Of a stretch of DNA of 64,000 nt, positions 25,695 through 35,085 are shown one piece after another; the first letter of the stretch is position 1; each line of letters starts with the position of its first letter. Source of the DNA: Croceivirga lutea (lineage in GTDB: Bacteria > Bacteroidota > Bacteroidia > Flavobacteriales > Flavobacteriaceae); assembly GCF_014235875.1 (NCBI RefSeq), contig NZ_JACJUK010000002.1, forward strand, positions 62,001-126,000, written 5' to 3'. The position numbers and the translations under genes were made by a program. The notes beneath the pieces are model-generated. The model ran no database searches, was not told where the DNA came from, and saw only the letters and a list, made by a program, of their open reading frames with translations.

Positions 25695-27869
25695 TTGAAA
25701 CCAAAAAATAACTTTTTACTACTTGTATTAGTACTGTTTGCTTTTAGCGGATATGGGCAAAAAAATGGCTATGACCTTTGGCTTAGTTATAAAAAAATTG
25801 ATAACGAAACAATTGTAGACCAATACAAAAGTCAACTCAAAAACGTTATTATATATGATGCGGGTGAAACTACGGCCGTAATTGACTTTGAACTTAAAAC
25901 GGCGCTCAAAAAAATGATGGGGGTTACCTTGAGTAAAGATAATTCACTTAATACCGGCAATTCATTGATAATTGGAAAAGTAAATTCGCTCCCTAACAAC
26001 ATAAGCAAAAATCTATCTTTAACTAATCTATCATCTGACGGTTTTGCTATACGAACAGTTCGAATAAATAACCAAAATAACACGGTGATTACCTCACCAA
26101 CTAATTCTGGTTTATTATACGGTACATTTCATTTTTTAAATCTTTTACAACAACAAGAAAATATAGCACAACTAGATGTTTTAGATAATCCTAAAATCGA
26201 TATTAGAGTACTAAACCATTGGGATAATCTTGACAGAACGGTCGAACGCGGATACGCTGGGTTTTCAATTTGGAATTGGCATACGTTACCAACATATATA
26301 GACCAACGATATATTGACTACGCAAGGGCCAATGCATCTATTGGGATTAATGGTACTGTACTTACTAACGTTAACTCTAATGCCTTAATCTTAACACCAC
26401 ATTATTTAGAAAAAGTAAAGGCTTTAGCTGACGTTTTTAGGCCTTATGGAATAAAAGTCTATTTAACCGCTCGTTTTTCTGCTCCCATAGAAATAGGAGG
26501 TCTTGAAACTGCAGATCCTTTAGATGCTAAAGTTATTGAATGGTGGAAGACTAAAACCGCTGAAATTTATAGTCTTATACCCGATTTTGGTGGATTTTTA
26601 GTTAAAGCGAATTCGGAAGGTGAGCCCGGGCCGCAGAACTATGGCCGTACACATCTAGATGGCGCTAACATGATGGCGTCTGTTTTAGCCCCACACAAGG
26701 GAATTGTTATGTGGCGTGCCTTTGTATATTCTGAAATTGACCCAACCGATAGAGCTAAACAAGCATATAGTGAATTTGTCCCTGATGATGGTCAATATTT
26801 AGAAAATGTCCTAATTCAGGTCAAAAACGGCGCTATTGATTTTCAGCCAAGAGAGCCATTTCATCCAATGTTTGGGGCAATGCCAAATACCCCTCTAATG
26901 ATGGAGTTTCAAATCACTAAAGAATATTTGGGCTTTGCAACCCACTTAGTTTTTCTACCTAAGTTATTTGAAGAGGTATTACAATCAGACACATTCCAGC
27001 AAGGTAAAGGTTCTACAGTTGCAAAGGTTATAAATGGCTCTTTGCATAAAAATGATGATAAACTAACCGGTATAGCTGGAGTAGCGAACATAGGAACCGA
27101 TTTAAATTGGACTGGACACTTATTTGGGCAAGCAGATTGGTACGGGTTTGGTCGTTTGGCTTGGAATCCAAATCTTGAAGCAGAAAAGATTGCAGATGAA
27201 TGGCTAAGACTTACGTTTACCAAGGATGAAGAATTCATTAAGCCTATTAAAAAAATCATGCTAAAATCTAGAGAAATGGTTGTAAATTATATGAATCCAC
27301 TGGGTTTACATCACATTTTTGATTCAGGTCATCATTATGGTCCCGGTCCTTGGGTTTCTAATTTGTCTAGACCAGAGTGGAATCCGGTTTATTACCATAA
27401 AGCAGATAAATTTGGTGTTGGTTTTGATCGTACAAAATCTGGGAGCAATGCAGTAGCACAATACGCTCCAGAACTTGCAGAAAAATTTAGAAATATAGAG
27501 ACATGCCCAGAGGAATACCTCTTATGGTTTCATCATGTTGCTTGGGATTATAAACTTAAAAATGGTAGAACATTATGGGATAACCTTGGTATTCATTACC
27601 AAAAGGGTGTTAACCAAGTATCAGAAATGATAGAAACTTGGGAAAAAATAAAACCTTATATTGATGAAAATCAATATCATGAGACCGCAATGCGTTTGCA
27701 AATTCAACTTAAAGAAGCCATTTGGTGGAAAGATGCATGTATGAGTTATTTTCAAACGTTTTCAAAAATGGATTTTCCTATTGAAATGGAAAAACCAGCT
27801 CATGATTTAGCCTATTATAAATCATTAAATTTTCCTTTTGCCCCGGGTATTCGCCCTAGTTGGCACTAA
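25695..27869 (+). CDS. aguA: Periplasmic alpha-glucuronidase, family GH67
   Basis: The protein has 724 residues, a usual length for GH67. The start is TTG at 25695: a stop lies four codons upstream and the next in-frame ATG is far inside the conserved region. From TTG the protein has a proper signal peptide (MKPKNNFLLLVLVLFAFSGY then GQ). The enzyme removes 4-O-methyl-glucuronic acid from xylo-oligosaccharides. The catalytic-acid region LVKANSEGEPGPQNYGRTHL gives Glu308/Glu310. The barrel continues with FQPREPFHPMFGAMPNTPLM, MMEFQITKEYLG and GHLFGQADWYGFGRLAWNP, and the C-terminal helical domain contains HHIFDSGHHYGPGPW. It is the first gene of a tight operon with SDR, mannonate dehydratase and esterase genes. 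Confidence 0.94.
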   Translation: MKPKNNFLLLVLVLFAFSGYGQKNGYDLWLSYKKIDNETIVDQYKSQLKNVIIYDAGETTAVIDFELKTALKKMMGVTLSKDNSLNTGNSLIIGKVNSLPNNISKNLSLTNLSSDGFAIRTVRINNQNNTVITSPTNSGLLYGTFHFLNLLQQQENIAQLDVLDNPKIDIRVLNHWDNLDRTVERGYAGFSIWNWHTLPTYIDQRYIDYARANASIGINGTVLTNVNSNALILTPHYLEKVKALADVFRPYGIKVYLTARFSAPIEIGGLETADPLDAKVIEWWKTKTAEIYSLIPDFGGFLVKANSEGEPGPQNYGRTHLDGANMMASVLAPHKGIVMWRAFVYSEIDPTDRAKQAYSEFVPDDGQYLENVLIQVKNGAIDFQPREPFHPMFGAMPNTPLMMEFQITKEYLGFATHLVFLPKLFEEVLQSDTFQQGKGSTVAKVINGSLHKNDDKLTGIAGVANIGTDLNWTGHLFGQADWYGFGRLAWNPNLEAEKIADEWLRLTFTKDEEFIKPIKKIMLKSREMVVNYMNPLGLHHIFDSGHHYGPGPWVSNLSRPEWNPVYYHKADKFGVGFDRTKSGSNAVAQYAPELAEKFRNIETCPEEYLLWFHHVAWDYKLKNGRTLWDNLGIHYQKGVNQVSEMIETWEKIKPYIDENQYHETAMRLQIQLKEAIWWKDACMSYFQTFSKMDFPIEMEKPAHDLAYYKSLNFPFAPGIRPSWH

Positions 27870-27882
27870 ATAAACCTAGTAA

Positions 27883-28623
27883 ATGAAAAAAAGAGTTGCA
27901 ATTGTAACCGGAGGTAATTCGGGTCTCGGTTTTGCTACGGCAAAAAAATTCTGTGATAATAACATAACTACCTATATCATTGGAAGAACCAAAGAACGAA
28001 CCGAAAATGCTTGTAAAGAATTAGGGGCAAACGCAAAACCCATTTTATTTGATTTGGCCAATCTCGAAGATATACCTCAAATGATTGAAGAGATCTACCA
28101 ACAAGAAGGCCAAATTGATATTCTGGTGAACAATGCCGGAATTAATATGAAGAAAAATTTCACCGAGGTTACCGATGAGGAATTTGCAAAAGTTATCCAC
28201 ACGAACCTATTTAGTGTATTTAGCATAACCAGAGAAGTTGTTAAAAAAATGAAAGTAACTGGTGGAGGTACTATCATTAATATCAGCTCTATGGCAGCTC
28301 AATATGGACTACCATACGTAATTGCATATTCTTCTAGTAAGACGGCTATTGAAGGTTTTACACGTGCTTTAGCTGTTGAATTAGCAGAATTTAATGTAAG
28401 AGTGAATTGTATTGCTCCAGGCTTTATAAAAACAAAAATGACGGCAGCTGCTTTAGATTCTGATCCAGCACGCAAAGCAAAGGTTTTTGCACGCACACCT
28501 ATGGGCAAAATGGGTCTACCAGAAGATATAGGAGATGCCGCTTATTTTTTAGCTTCTAAAGATGCAAAATTTGTTACCGGAACGGTACTTCCTGTTGACG
28601 GCGGTAATAGCATAGGATTTTAA
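27883..28623 (+). CDS. SDR-family oxidoreductase, probable D-mannonate oxidoreductase
   Basis: The protein has 246 residues. The classical SDR features are TGGNSGLG for NAD(P) binding, NNAG, the catalytic Ser in IINISSMAAQYG, the YSSSK pair and PVDGGNSIGF at the C-terminus. Sequence alone would allow a FabG-like or KduD-like role. The gene lies 13 bases after aguA and 10 bases before uxuA, between release of glucuronate and dehydration of mannonate. Reduction of fructuronate to mannonate is therefore the missing step it most likely performs; SDR-type UxuB proteins are known to do so. Confidence in the family is high, in the reaction moderate. Confidence 0.85.
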   Translation: MKKRVAIVTGGNSGLGFATAKKFCDNNITTYIIGRTKERTENACKELGANAKPILFDLANLEDIPQMIEEIYQQEGQIDILVNNAGINMKKNFTEVTDEEFAKVIHTNLFSVFSITREVVKKMKVTGGGTIINISSMAAQYGLPYVIAYSSSKTAIEGFTRALAVELAEFNVRVNCIAPGFIKTKMTAAALDSDPARKAKVFARTPMGKMGLPEDIGDAAYFLASKDAKFVTGTVLPVDGGNSIGF

Positions 28624-28633
28624 ACCTAAGCTT

Positions 28634-29815
28634 ATGTATACTTTGCAACAAAACATGCGTTGGTATGGACCGCATGATAAAATTCAACTTAGAGATATTC
28701 GCCAAGCTGGCGTAACAGGTATCGTAACAGCTTTGCATGAAATTCCCGTTGGCGCTATTTGGGAGGTAAACGATATTAAAAAACGTCAAGAATGGATTCG
28801 CGAACAAGGCATGGAGTGGACCGTTGTAGAAAGCCTGCCAGTTCATGAGGATATTAAGCGCAAACAAGGTAATTATAAAACGTACATAGAAAATTACAAA
28901 CAAAGCTTGGCAAACCTGGCAGAATGTGGACTTAAAGTTGTTACATACAATTTTATGCCCATTTTAGATTGGGTACGCACAGAACATGCTTTTAAAAATC
29001 CAGATGGTTCCAAAGCATTATTATATGATGAAACCGCTTTTATCTTTTTTGATGTGTTCTTACTAAAAAGACCTGGTGCAGAACAAAGTTACATAGCTGA
29101 AAAGATAGCCGAAGCAAAAACATATGGCGCAACACTTTCCAAGGCCGAAAAGGAAAAACTATTTCAAAATGTACTGCTTGGCCTACCGGGAAGCCAAGAT
29201 AATTTCACAGCCGAACAAATTCTTAACTTATTAGAAGCATACAAAGGTATAGATGACAATGCACTACGCGAACACCTCATCTATTTCTTATCTGAAGTAG
29301 CTCCAGTTGCCGAAAAATTAGGTATGCAATTGGCTATACACCCAGATGACCCACCGTTTTCTGTTATGGGTTTACCTAGAATTGTTTGCACGGAAGCAGA
29401 TATTGAAAAAATATTAACCGCGGTACCTGTACATGCAAATGGACTTTGTTATTGTACGGGTTCATTAGGAGGTCAACCTGAAAATGATTTAGTACGCATC
29501 ATCAAAAATCACGGTAAACGCATACACTTTTTACACTTGAGAAATGTAAAACATGAGGCGTACAGGCGATTTAGAGAATCTGAACATCTAAATGGTGACA
29601 ATCCCATGGAGGCTATTATGGAACAATTACTGCTTTTGATGCAAGAGCGAAACATAAGTCTACCAATGCGCCCAGACCATGGTTTCTTGCACGATTTTGA
29701 AGGTACAGAATTATATCCGGGTTATTCTTTGATTGGGCGCTTAAAAGGGCTTGCCGAATTGAGAGGACTAGAAATGGGAATTGCTTATAAATTGAACAGT
29801 ACAAACCAAAAATAA
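28634..29815 (+). CDS. uxuA: Mannonate dehydratase
   Basis: The protein has 393 residues, the usual UxuA length. It dehydrates D-mannonate to 2-keto-3-deoxygluconate in the cytoplasm. The family segments are QNMRWYGPHDKIQLRDIRQA, VTGIVTALHEIPVGAIW, LAIHPDDPPFSVMGLPRIV, LCYCTGSLGGQPENDL, IHFLHLRNVKHEAYRRF and PMRPDHGFLHD; the His, Cys and Asp residues in these form the metal site. It sits 10 bases after the SDR gene and 11 bases before the esterase gene in one operon. Uronate isomerase, KDG kinase and KDPG aldolase genes are not in this window and must lie elsewhere. Confidence 0.95.
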   Translation: MYTLQQNMRWYGPHDKIQLRDIRQAGVTGIVTALHEIPVGAIWEVNDIKKRQEWIREQGMEWTVVESLPVHEDIKRKQGNYKTYIENYKQSLANLAECGLKVVTYNFMPILDWVRTEHAFKNPDGSKALLYDETAFIFFDVFLLKRPGAEQSYIAEKIAEAKTYGATLSKAEKEKLFQNVLLGLPGSQDNFTAEQILNLLEAYKGIDDNALREHLIYFLSEVAPVAEKLGMQLAIHPDDPPFSVMGLPRIVCTEADIEKILTAVPVHANGLCYCTGSLGGQPENDLVRIIKNHGKRIHFLHLRNVKHEAYRRFRESEHLNGDNPMEAIMEQLLLLMQERNISLPMRPDHGFLHDFEGTELYPGYSLIGRLKGLAELRGLEMGIAYKLNSTNQK

Positions 29816-29826
29816 CAAAGAAAACC

Positions 29827-32508
29827 ATGAAGCTTGTAAAGCTATTGTTCTGGGGTTTATTTATGGTAACCACCAATGTAGTGGCACAAATAAAGCTACC
29901 ACAATTGATAAGTGATGGTATGGTTTTGCAACGCAATGCTGAAACCACCTTATGGGGCTGGGCATCACCAAATGAACAAATAACATGTAGATTCAAAGGT
30001 AAAACCTATAAAGCCTCTGCAAATGAAGCAGGGGACTGGAGCATTGTTTTACCAGCACAAACCGCGGGTGGTCCACATAAGATAACCTTTATCGGAAAAA
30101 ATAAAATAAAACTAGAAAATATCTTATTTGGAGATGTTTGGGTCTGTTCTGGCCAATCCAATATGGTAACGCCTATGGAGCGGGTAAAAGAACGTTACCC
30201 TACGGAGGTTTCCAGCGCAGCTAATGATGAAATTAGAAATTTCTTCATCCCCACGGTAACCAACCTTATTTCACCTGAGCAAGATTTACCACAAAGCCAA
30301 TGGAAGCCTGCAGTCAAAGGAGATATCATGTCCATGGGAGCTGTTTCGTATTTTTTTGCAAAGAAAATTTATGAAAAATACAAGGTACCAATCGGCATTA
30401 TTAATGCAAGTGTGGGTGGCACGCCCATACAATCATGGATTAGTGAGGATGGATTTAAAACATTTCCAGAAGACCTGAAAACTATTGCACAAAATAAAGA
30501 TACCAGTTACACCAACCAATTTACAGTGCGCCCCACTAATAGAACTGAACAAAAAGTAAAGGATATGGGCCTATTGGCGAATCCAAAATGGTATAACCCA
30601 GAGGCGTCTACAACAGATTGGAATAATTTCTACATACCAGGCTATTGGGAAGACCAAGGAATTAGAAACCTTAATGGTGTTGTCTGGTTTAGAAAAGAAA
30701 TCACCGTGCCAGAGACTTTATTAGAAACTGATGTAAAATTATTCATCGGCCGTATTGTAGATGCAGACGAGGTTTATGTAAATGGCACCAAAGTAGGCAA
30801 CATTACCTATAAATATCCACCAAGAAGGTATACCGTTCCAAAAGGTGTACTCAAAAAAGGAAGTAATTCTATTGTAATACGGGTTACCAATTTTAACGGT
30901 AAAGGAGGATTTGTACCCGATAAAAACTATGAACTTACAGCCAATGGGGTCAGCGTAGATTTAATGGGCGAATGGAAGTATAAAGTAGGGGAGGTTTTTG
31001 GTCCAAAACCCAGAGGCTACAAACCCGGCACCTACAATTCTTTTTGGGCGCAGAACCAACCTACAAGTTTGTACAATGCCATGCTAGCTCCATTAACACC
31101 ATTAAATGTTAAAGGTTTTTTATGGTATCAGGGCGAATCCAACTCAGGAAACCCAAAAGGCTATGGAAATTATCTTAAGGCATTGCTCAAAGACATGCGC
31201 AAGCAATTTAATGCTCCAGAAGCACCCTTTCTTTATGTACAATTAGCCAATTACCAAGATGTAGATTATTTGCCTACAGAAAGTAACTGGGCAACCTTAC
31301 GATTTGAACAATTTTCCGCACTAACAGAACCTAAAACGGCAATGGCTGTTGCCATTGATTTGGGAGAGTGGAACGATATTCACCCGCTAAATAAAAAAGA
31401 TGTAGGTGAGCGTTTGGCCCTAGGCGCCCTAAAATTAGGATACGAGGAAGACCTAGTCTATTCCGGGCCTATATTTACTACTTCAAAAGTAGTAGGGAAT
31501 ACCATAGTAATTTCGTTTGATCATATAGGTAGCGGATTGACTGCCAAAGATGGCAAACCTTTACAACGATTTGAAATTGCTGGAGAAGACCAAGAGTTTG
31601 TCTGGGCAAATGCAAAAATTATAAACAATACCGTTGTGGTTAGCCATGAACAAATTAAACATCCAAGATATGTACGTTATGCATGGGCAGATAATCCGCA
31701 AGGAGCCAATTTATACAATAAAGAAGGCTTGCCAGCATCGCCATTTCGTAATTATGACCCTATAGAATTAAACAAAAAACCATGGCAAGGCAAAAAAGCG
31801 GCGGTTGTGCTTACCTATGACGATGCCTTAAATGTACATTTAGACCACGCCATCCCCGTACTGGATTCACTAGGGCTAAAAGGAACTTTTTATGTTTCTA
31901 CCTTTTCAGAAGCCTTTAGAAATAGGTTAAAAGATTGGAGACAAATAGCCAATAATGGTCATGAGCTAGGCAATCACACCATCTATCACCCTTGTATAGG
32001 AAAAGAAGATAGGCCCTGGGTTAATAAAAATTATGATATGGCTACCTATACCGTAGAACGTATGGTAGATGAAATTAAAATCAACAATACCCTACTAGAA
32101 GCATTAGATAACAAGAAGAAGCGGACCTTTGCATATACCTGCGGAGATTTTACCGTTAATGGCGAAAATACTTTTATTGAATATTTAAAAGATGATTTGG
32201 TTGGTGCACGTGCGGTACGTCCTCAAATGCATACCATTAACGAAATAGACCTTTACAATTTGGATAGTTACCCAATAGTTGGTGAAACGGGTGATGAATT
32301 GATTGCCTTGGTTAAACAAGCCATTGAAAAAAAAGCTTTGTTAATATTTCTTTTCCATGGGGTTGGCGGTGAACATGCCATGGACGTTTCTTTACCTGCC
32401 CACCGCAAACTATTAGAATACCTAAAAGCTAACGAAACCGAGGTTTGGACTGCTCCTTTAATTGAGGTGATTAGAAATATTGAAACTAACCTTAATCCTG
32501 ATAATTAA
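29827..32508 (+). CDS. Two-enzyme esterase: SGNH acetylesterase fused to polysaccharide deacetylase
   Basis: The protein has 893 residues with a signal peptide (MKLVKLLFWGLFMVTTNVVA). Residues about 20-640 are a sialate-O-acetylesterase-like SGNH domain: QLISDGMVLQRNAETTLWGW, the catalytic GQSN with Ser111, and VKGFLWYQGESNSGNPKGY. A GH2-like sugar-binding sandwich (residues about 255-385, VWFRKEITVPE and VDADEVYVNGTKVGN) is inserted. Residues about 655-893 are a NodB/CE4 deacetylase: VLTYDDA with Asp665/Asp666 and HTIYH with the metal-binding His717 and His721. In a glucuronoxylan operon it should remove acetyl groups from xylan oligosaccharides with two different catalytic sites. The fusion is unusual. 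It is the last gene of the aguA operon, 82 bases before the next regulator. Confidence 0.88.
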   Translation: MKLVKLLFWGLFMVTTNVVAQIKLPQLISDGMVLQRNAETTLWGWASPNEQITCRFKGKTYKASANEAGDWSIVLPAQTAGGPHKITFIGKNKIKLENILFGDVWVCSGQSNMVTPMERVKERYPTEVSSAANDEIRNFFIPTVTNLISPEQDLPQSQWKPAVKGDIMSMGAVSYFFAKKIYEKYKVPIGIINASVGGTPIQSWISEDGFKTFPEDLKTIAQNKDTSYTNQFTVRPTNRTEQKVKDMGLLANPKWYNPEASTTDWNNFYIPGYWEDQGIRNLNGVVWFRKEITVPETLLETDVKLFIGRIVDADEVYVNGTKVGNITYKYPPRRYTVPKGVLKKGSNSIVIRVTNFNGKGGFVPDKNYELTANGVSVDLMGEWKYKVGEVFGPKPRGYKPGTYNSFWAQNQPTSLYNAMLAPLTPLNVKGFLWYQGESNSGNPKGYGNYLKALLKDMRKQFNAPEAPFLYVQLANYQDVDYLPTESNWATLRFEQFSALTEPKTAMAVAIDLGEWNDIHPLNKKDVGERLALGALKLGYEEDLVYSGPIFTTSKVVGNTIVISFDHIGSGLTAKDGKPLQRFEIAGEDQEFVWANAKIINNTVVVSHEQIKHPRYVRYAWADNPQGANLYNKEGLPASPFRNYDPIELNKKPWQGKKAAVVLTYDDALNVHLDHAIPVLDSLGLKGTFYVSTFSEAFRNRLKDWRQIANNGHELGNHTIYHPCIGKEDRPWVNKNYDMATYTVERMVDEIKINNTLLEALDNKKKRTFAYTCGDFTVNGENTFIEYLKDDLVGARAVRPQMHTINEIDLYNLDSYPIVGETGDELIALVKQAIEKKALLIFLFHGVGGEHAMDVSLPAHRKLLEYLKANETEVWTAPLIEVIRNIETNLNPDN

Positions 32509-32555
32509 AATCAATCTATCCTTTTTTAAAAGTAAGTCTTTAAATTTTAATTTAG

Positions 32556-32581
32556 TATCTTAGCAGAACAGACCAGAACAG
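32556..32581 (+). promoter_or_regulatory. Promoter with direct-repeat operator for the second GntR gene and xylBA
   Basis: A -7 element TATCTTAG (32556-32563) is followed directly by a direct repeat GAACAG (32566-32571) and GAACAG (32576-32581) with a 10-base period. The 16-base block agrees with the one before rhaEW (8602-8617) at 13 of 16 positions. Placement just downstream of the -7 element suggests repression. Confidence 0.5.
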
Positions 32582-32590
32582 TACGCTTAG

Positions 32591-33589
32591 ATGGCTTTCA
32601 ATTTACAGTTTACAATTAATCAAAATAGTACCATGCCTATTTATAGGCAGTTGGTACAAACCATTAATCAAGCTATAGCCAAAAGTCAACTAAATACGGG
32701 TGATGCACTGCCTTCTGTGAATCATTTATGTTCTAATTACAACTTGTCTAGAGATACTGTTTTTAAAGCGTATTCGGTGCTAAAAGAAGAAGGCTCCGTA
32801 GAATCGGTTCCCAACAAAGGGTATTTTGTGGCTAATGAGACCAGAAAAGTCTTGTTATTAATAGACACCTTTAAAGCTTACAAAGAGGTGCTGTACCACT
32901 CTTTTATAGATAGTATTCAAGAAAACACAATTGTTGATGTACAATTCCATCATTATCATTTTGATAATTTTAAAACCATCATCAACAATGCATTAGGTAA
33001 GTACACCAAGTATGTAGTAATGCCTTTTAAACATGAAGACGTAAATGCTACTTTATCAAAAATTAACCCTAAAAACCTTTTAATCTTAGATTGGAATACA
33101 GAATTTGAAAGTGACTATAACAGTGTATTTCAAGATTTTGGCCAAGGCTTTAGTGATGCACTACAACAAGCATTATCAAAATTAAAGAAGTACCAAAAGG
33201 TTAATTTTATTTATCCAACATATACGAATCACCCCGAGGAAAGTAAGCTATACTTTAAAAAGTTTTGTGAAGAAAATAATATCCCCTTCGCAATTAAAAC
33301 CGAAAAAGATTTTAATACCGTAAACACTGGTGAAGCTTACCTAAGTGTGAGTGATAGAATTTTGGGGAAATTTTTAGCCTATTGCAAAGCAAAAGGTTTA
33401 GAGCCGGGAACAAACGTTGGGTTTTTATCTTACAACGAAACCCCAATGAAGCAATTTATTCATAAAGGAATTACTGTGGTTTCCACAGATTTTGAAGCCA
33501 TGGGAAAATCGGCTGCTGAATTTGTAAACACCAATCAACCCATTCAACGAAAAATTCCAACAACAATTCATTTTAGAAATTCACTATAG
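32591..33589 (+). CDS. GntR-type regulator with LacI-like sensor domain, probable xylose regulator
   Basis: The protein has 332 residues. A GntR winged helix comes first (MPIYRQLVQTINQAIAKSQL, LPSVNHLCSNYNLSRDTVFK, VESVPNKGYFV). A sugar-sensor domain follows, ending in VGFLSYNETPMKQFIHKGIT and VVSTDFEAMGKSAAEFVN. Shared phrases such as SRDT, VESVPxKGY and VxSTDFExxG show it is a paralogue of the rhamnose-locus regulator at 7550-8572. It lies two bases before xylB, so it is the first gene of a regulator-kinase-isomerase operon. Xylose or xylulose is the likely effector, by position. Start: ATG at 32591, with no upstream alternative that keeps family similarity. Confidence 0.87.
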   Translation: MAFNLQFTINQNSTMPIYRQLVQTINQAIAKSQLNTGDALPSVNHLCSNYNLSRDTVFKAYSVLKEEGSVESVPNKGYFVANETRKVLLLIDTFKAYKEVLYHSFIDSIQENTIVDVQFHHYHFDNFKTIINNALGKYTKYVVMPFKHEDVNATLSKINPKNLLILDWNTEFESDYNSVFQDFGQGFSDALQQALSKLKKYQKVNFIYPTYTNHPEESKLYFKKFCEENNIPFAIKTEKDFNTVNTGEAYLSVSDRILGKFLAYCKAKGLEPGTNVGFLSYNETPMKQFIHKGITVVSTDFEAMGKSAAEFVNTNQPIQRKIPTTIHFRNSL

Positions 33590-33591
33590 CC

Positions 33592-35079
33592 ATGAAGTAT
33601 TTTATTGGATACGATTTAGGAAGTTCTTTTATTAAAGCATCATTAGTTAATGCAGAAACTGGGGCATGTGTTGCGCAAAGCAAGTATCCTGAAGAGGAAA
33701 TGGAAATGATTACCCATGAAGCTGGTTGGGCAGAACAAGACCCTAATATCTGGTGGAATCATATTTGTACGTTAACACATCAATTATTGGCAACTTCGAA
33801 AGTAGACAAAACAGCTATTAATGGCTTGGGCATTTCTTACCAAATGCACGGCTTGGTAATTGTTGATAGTGATGGTAATGCGTTACGACCATCAATTATT
33901 TGGTGTGATAGTAGAGCCGTAGCCTACGGTAATAATTTATTTGAGAAAATAGGAGAAGAAAAATGTACTGGGCATTTATTAAATTCTCCCGGCAACTTTA
34001 CCTTTTCAAAATTACTATGGGTTAAAGAAAATGAACCCGAGATTTTTGCCAAGACCCACAAGCTTTTATTACCTGGTGATTTTATCGCTTTAAAAATGAC
34101 AGGGCAATTTACAACTACTGCTTCCGGACTTTCAGAAGGTATTATGTGGGATTTTAAAGAAAATCAGCCTGCAACTTGGCTTTTTGAGGCTGAGGATGTT
34201 TCTACTGATTTATTACCAAAGGTGGTTGACACTTTTTCATTACAAGGACAATTAACTGCAAAAGCCGCTAAAGAATTAGGATTAAACCAAGGCACTTCTG
34301 TACTTTACCGTGCAGGTGACCAACCTAACAATGCCTTATCCTTAGGAATTTTAGAACCAGGCCAGATAGCCGCTACAGGGGGTACTTCTGGGGTAGTGTA
34401 CGCCGTTACCCAAGCTAACACCACTAAAGAAACGTTACGAGTTAACAATTTTGCGCATGTTAATCATAATGCAGCACAAAATCGTATTGGAAAACTACTC
34501 AACATAAATGGAGCGGGTATAGCCTACAGCTGGATACGTAAAAACACTAAAGGCAGCGCTATTGACTACCCCACAATGAATCAGATGGCCAAGGAGGTTT
34601 CGGTAGGTGCTCAAGGGCTGGTCTCTATACCTTTTGGAAACGGCGCTGAACGCATGTTAAACAATACCGATACAGGAGCTGCCATTTACAATATCAATTA
34701 CAACATTCATGGTCAGTCACACATATACCGTTCTTTTTTAGAAGGCATAGCCTTTTCTTTTATCTACGGAATGGAAATTCTTGCTGGAGACGGCGTTGAG
34801 TTTTCGCTGATAAGGTCTGGTAACGATAATTTATTTCAAGCTGAAGTTTTTGCACAAACTATTGCCAATGTAATGAATGTAACTATCGAAATAGTAGAAA
34901 CTACTGGGTCAACCGGCGCTGCAAAAGCAGCAGCATTTGCCGCAGGGGCTTATCCTTCTTTGGCCAAGGCTTTCGAATTTAATTCGGTTATCAATACAAT
35001 CAAACCAAGTGCACAAACCGAAGCTTTTATAACTACCTACAACAATTGGAAATTAATTTTAGAAACTAAACATAAATAA
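33592..35079 (+). CDS. xylB: Xylulokinase
   Basis: The protein has 495 residues, an FGGY-family kinase of the usual XylB length. It phosphorylates D-xylulose to xylulose-5-phosphate. Visible motifs are the N-terminal phosphate loop GYDLGSSFIKASLV, the substrate region ISYQMHGLVIVD with PSIIWCDSRA, the FGGY hinge segment LLPGDFIALKMTGQ, AATGGTSGVVYAV, and the ATP region IRSGNDNLFQAEVFAQTIAN. The gene begins two bases after the regulator stop and ends six bases before xylA. The combination with xylA leaves little doubt about the substrate. Confidence 0.95.
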   Translation: MKYFIGYDLGSSFIKASLVNAETGACVAQSKYPEEEMEMITHEAGWAEQDPNIWWNHICTLTHQLLATSKVDKTAINGLGISYQMHGLVIVDSDGNALRPSIIWCDSRAVAYGNNLFEKIGEEKCTGHLLNSPGNFTFSKLLWVKENEPEIFAKTHKLLLPGDFIALKMTGQFTTTASGLSEGIMWDFKENQPATWLFEAEDVSTDLLPKVVDTFSLQGQLTAKAAKELGLNQGTSVLYRAGDQPNNALSLGILEPGQIAATGGTSGVVYAVTQANTTKETLRVNNFAHVNHNAAQNRIGKLLNINGAGIAYSWIRKNTKGSAIDYPTMNQMAKEVSVGAQGLVSIPFGNGAERMLNNTDTGAAIYNINYNIHGQSHIYRSFLEGIAFSFIYGMEILAGDGVEFSLIRSGNDNLFQAEVFAQTIANVMNVTIEIVETTGSTGAAKAAAFAAGAYPSLAKAFEFNSVINTIKPSAQTEAFITTYNNWKLILETKHK

Positions 35080-35085
35080 TATAAA

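Noticed and set aside
27883-28623. 3-oxoacyl-ACP reductase (FabG)
   Set aside because: The sequence is a generic SDR; its place between aguA and uxuA with 13- and 10-base gaps favours a uronate-route reductase.
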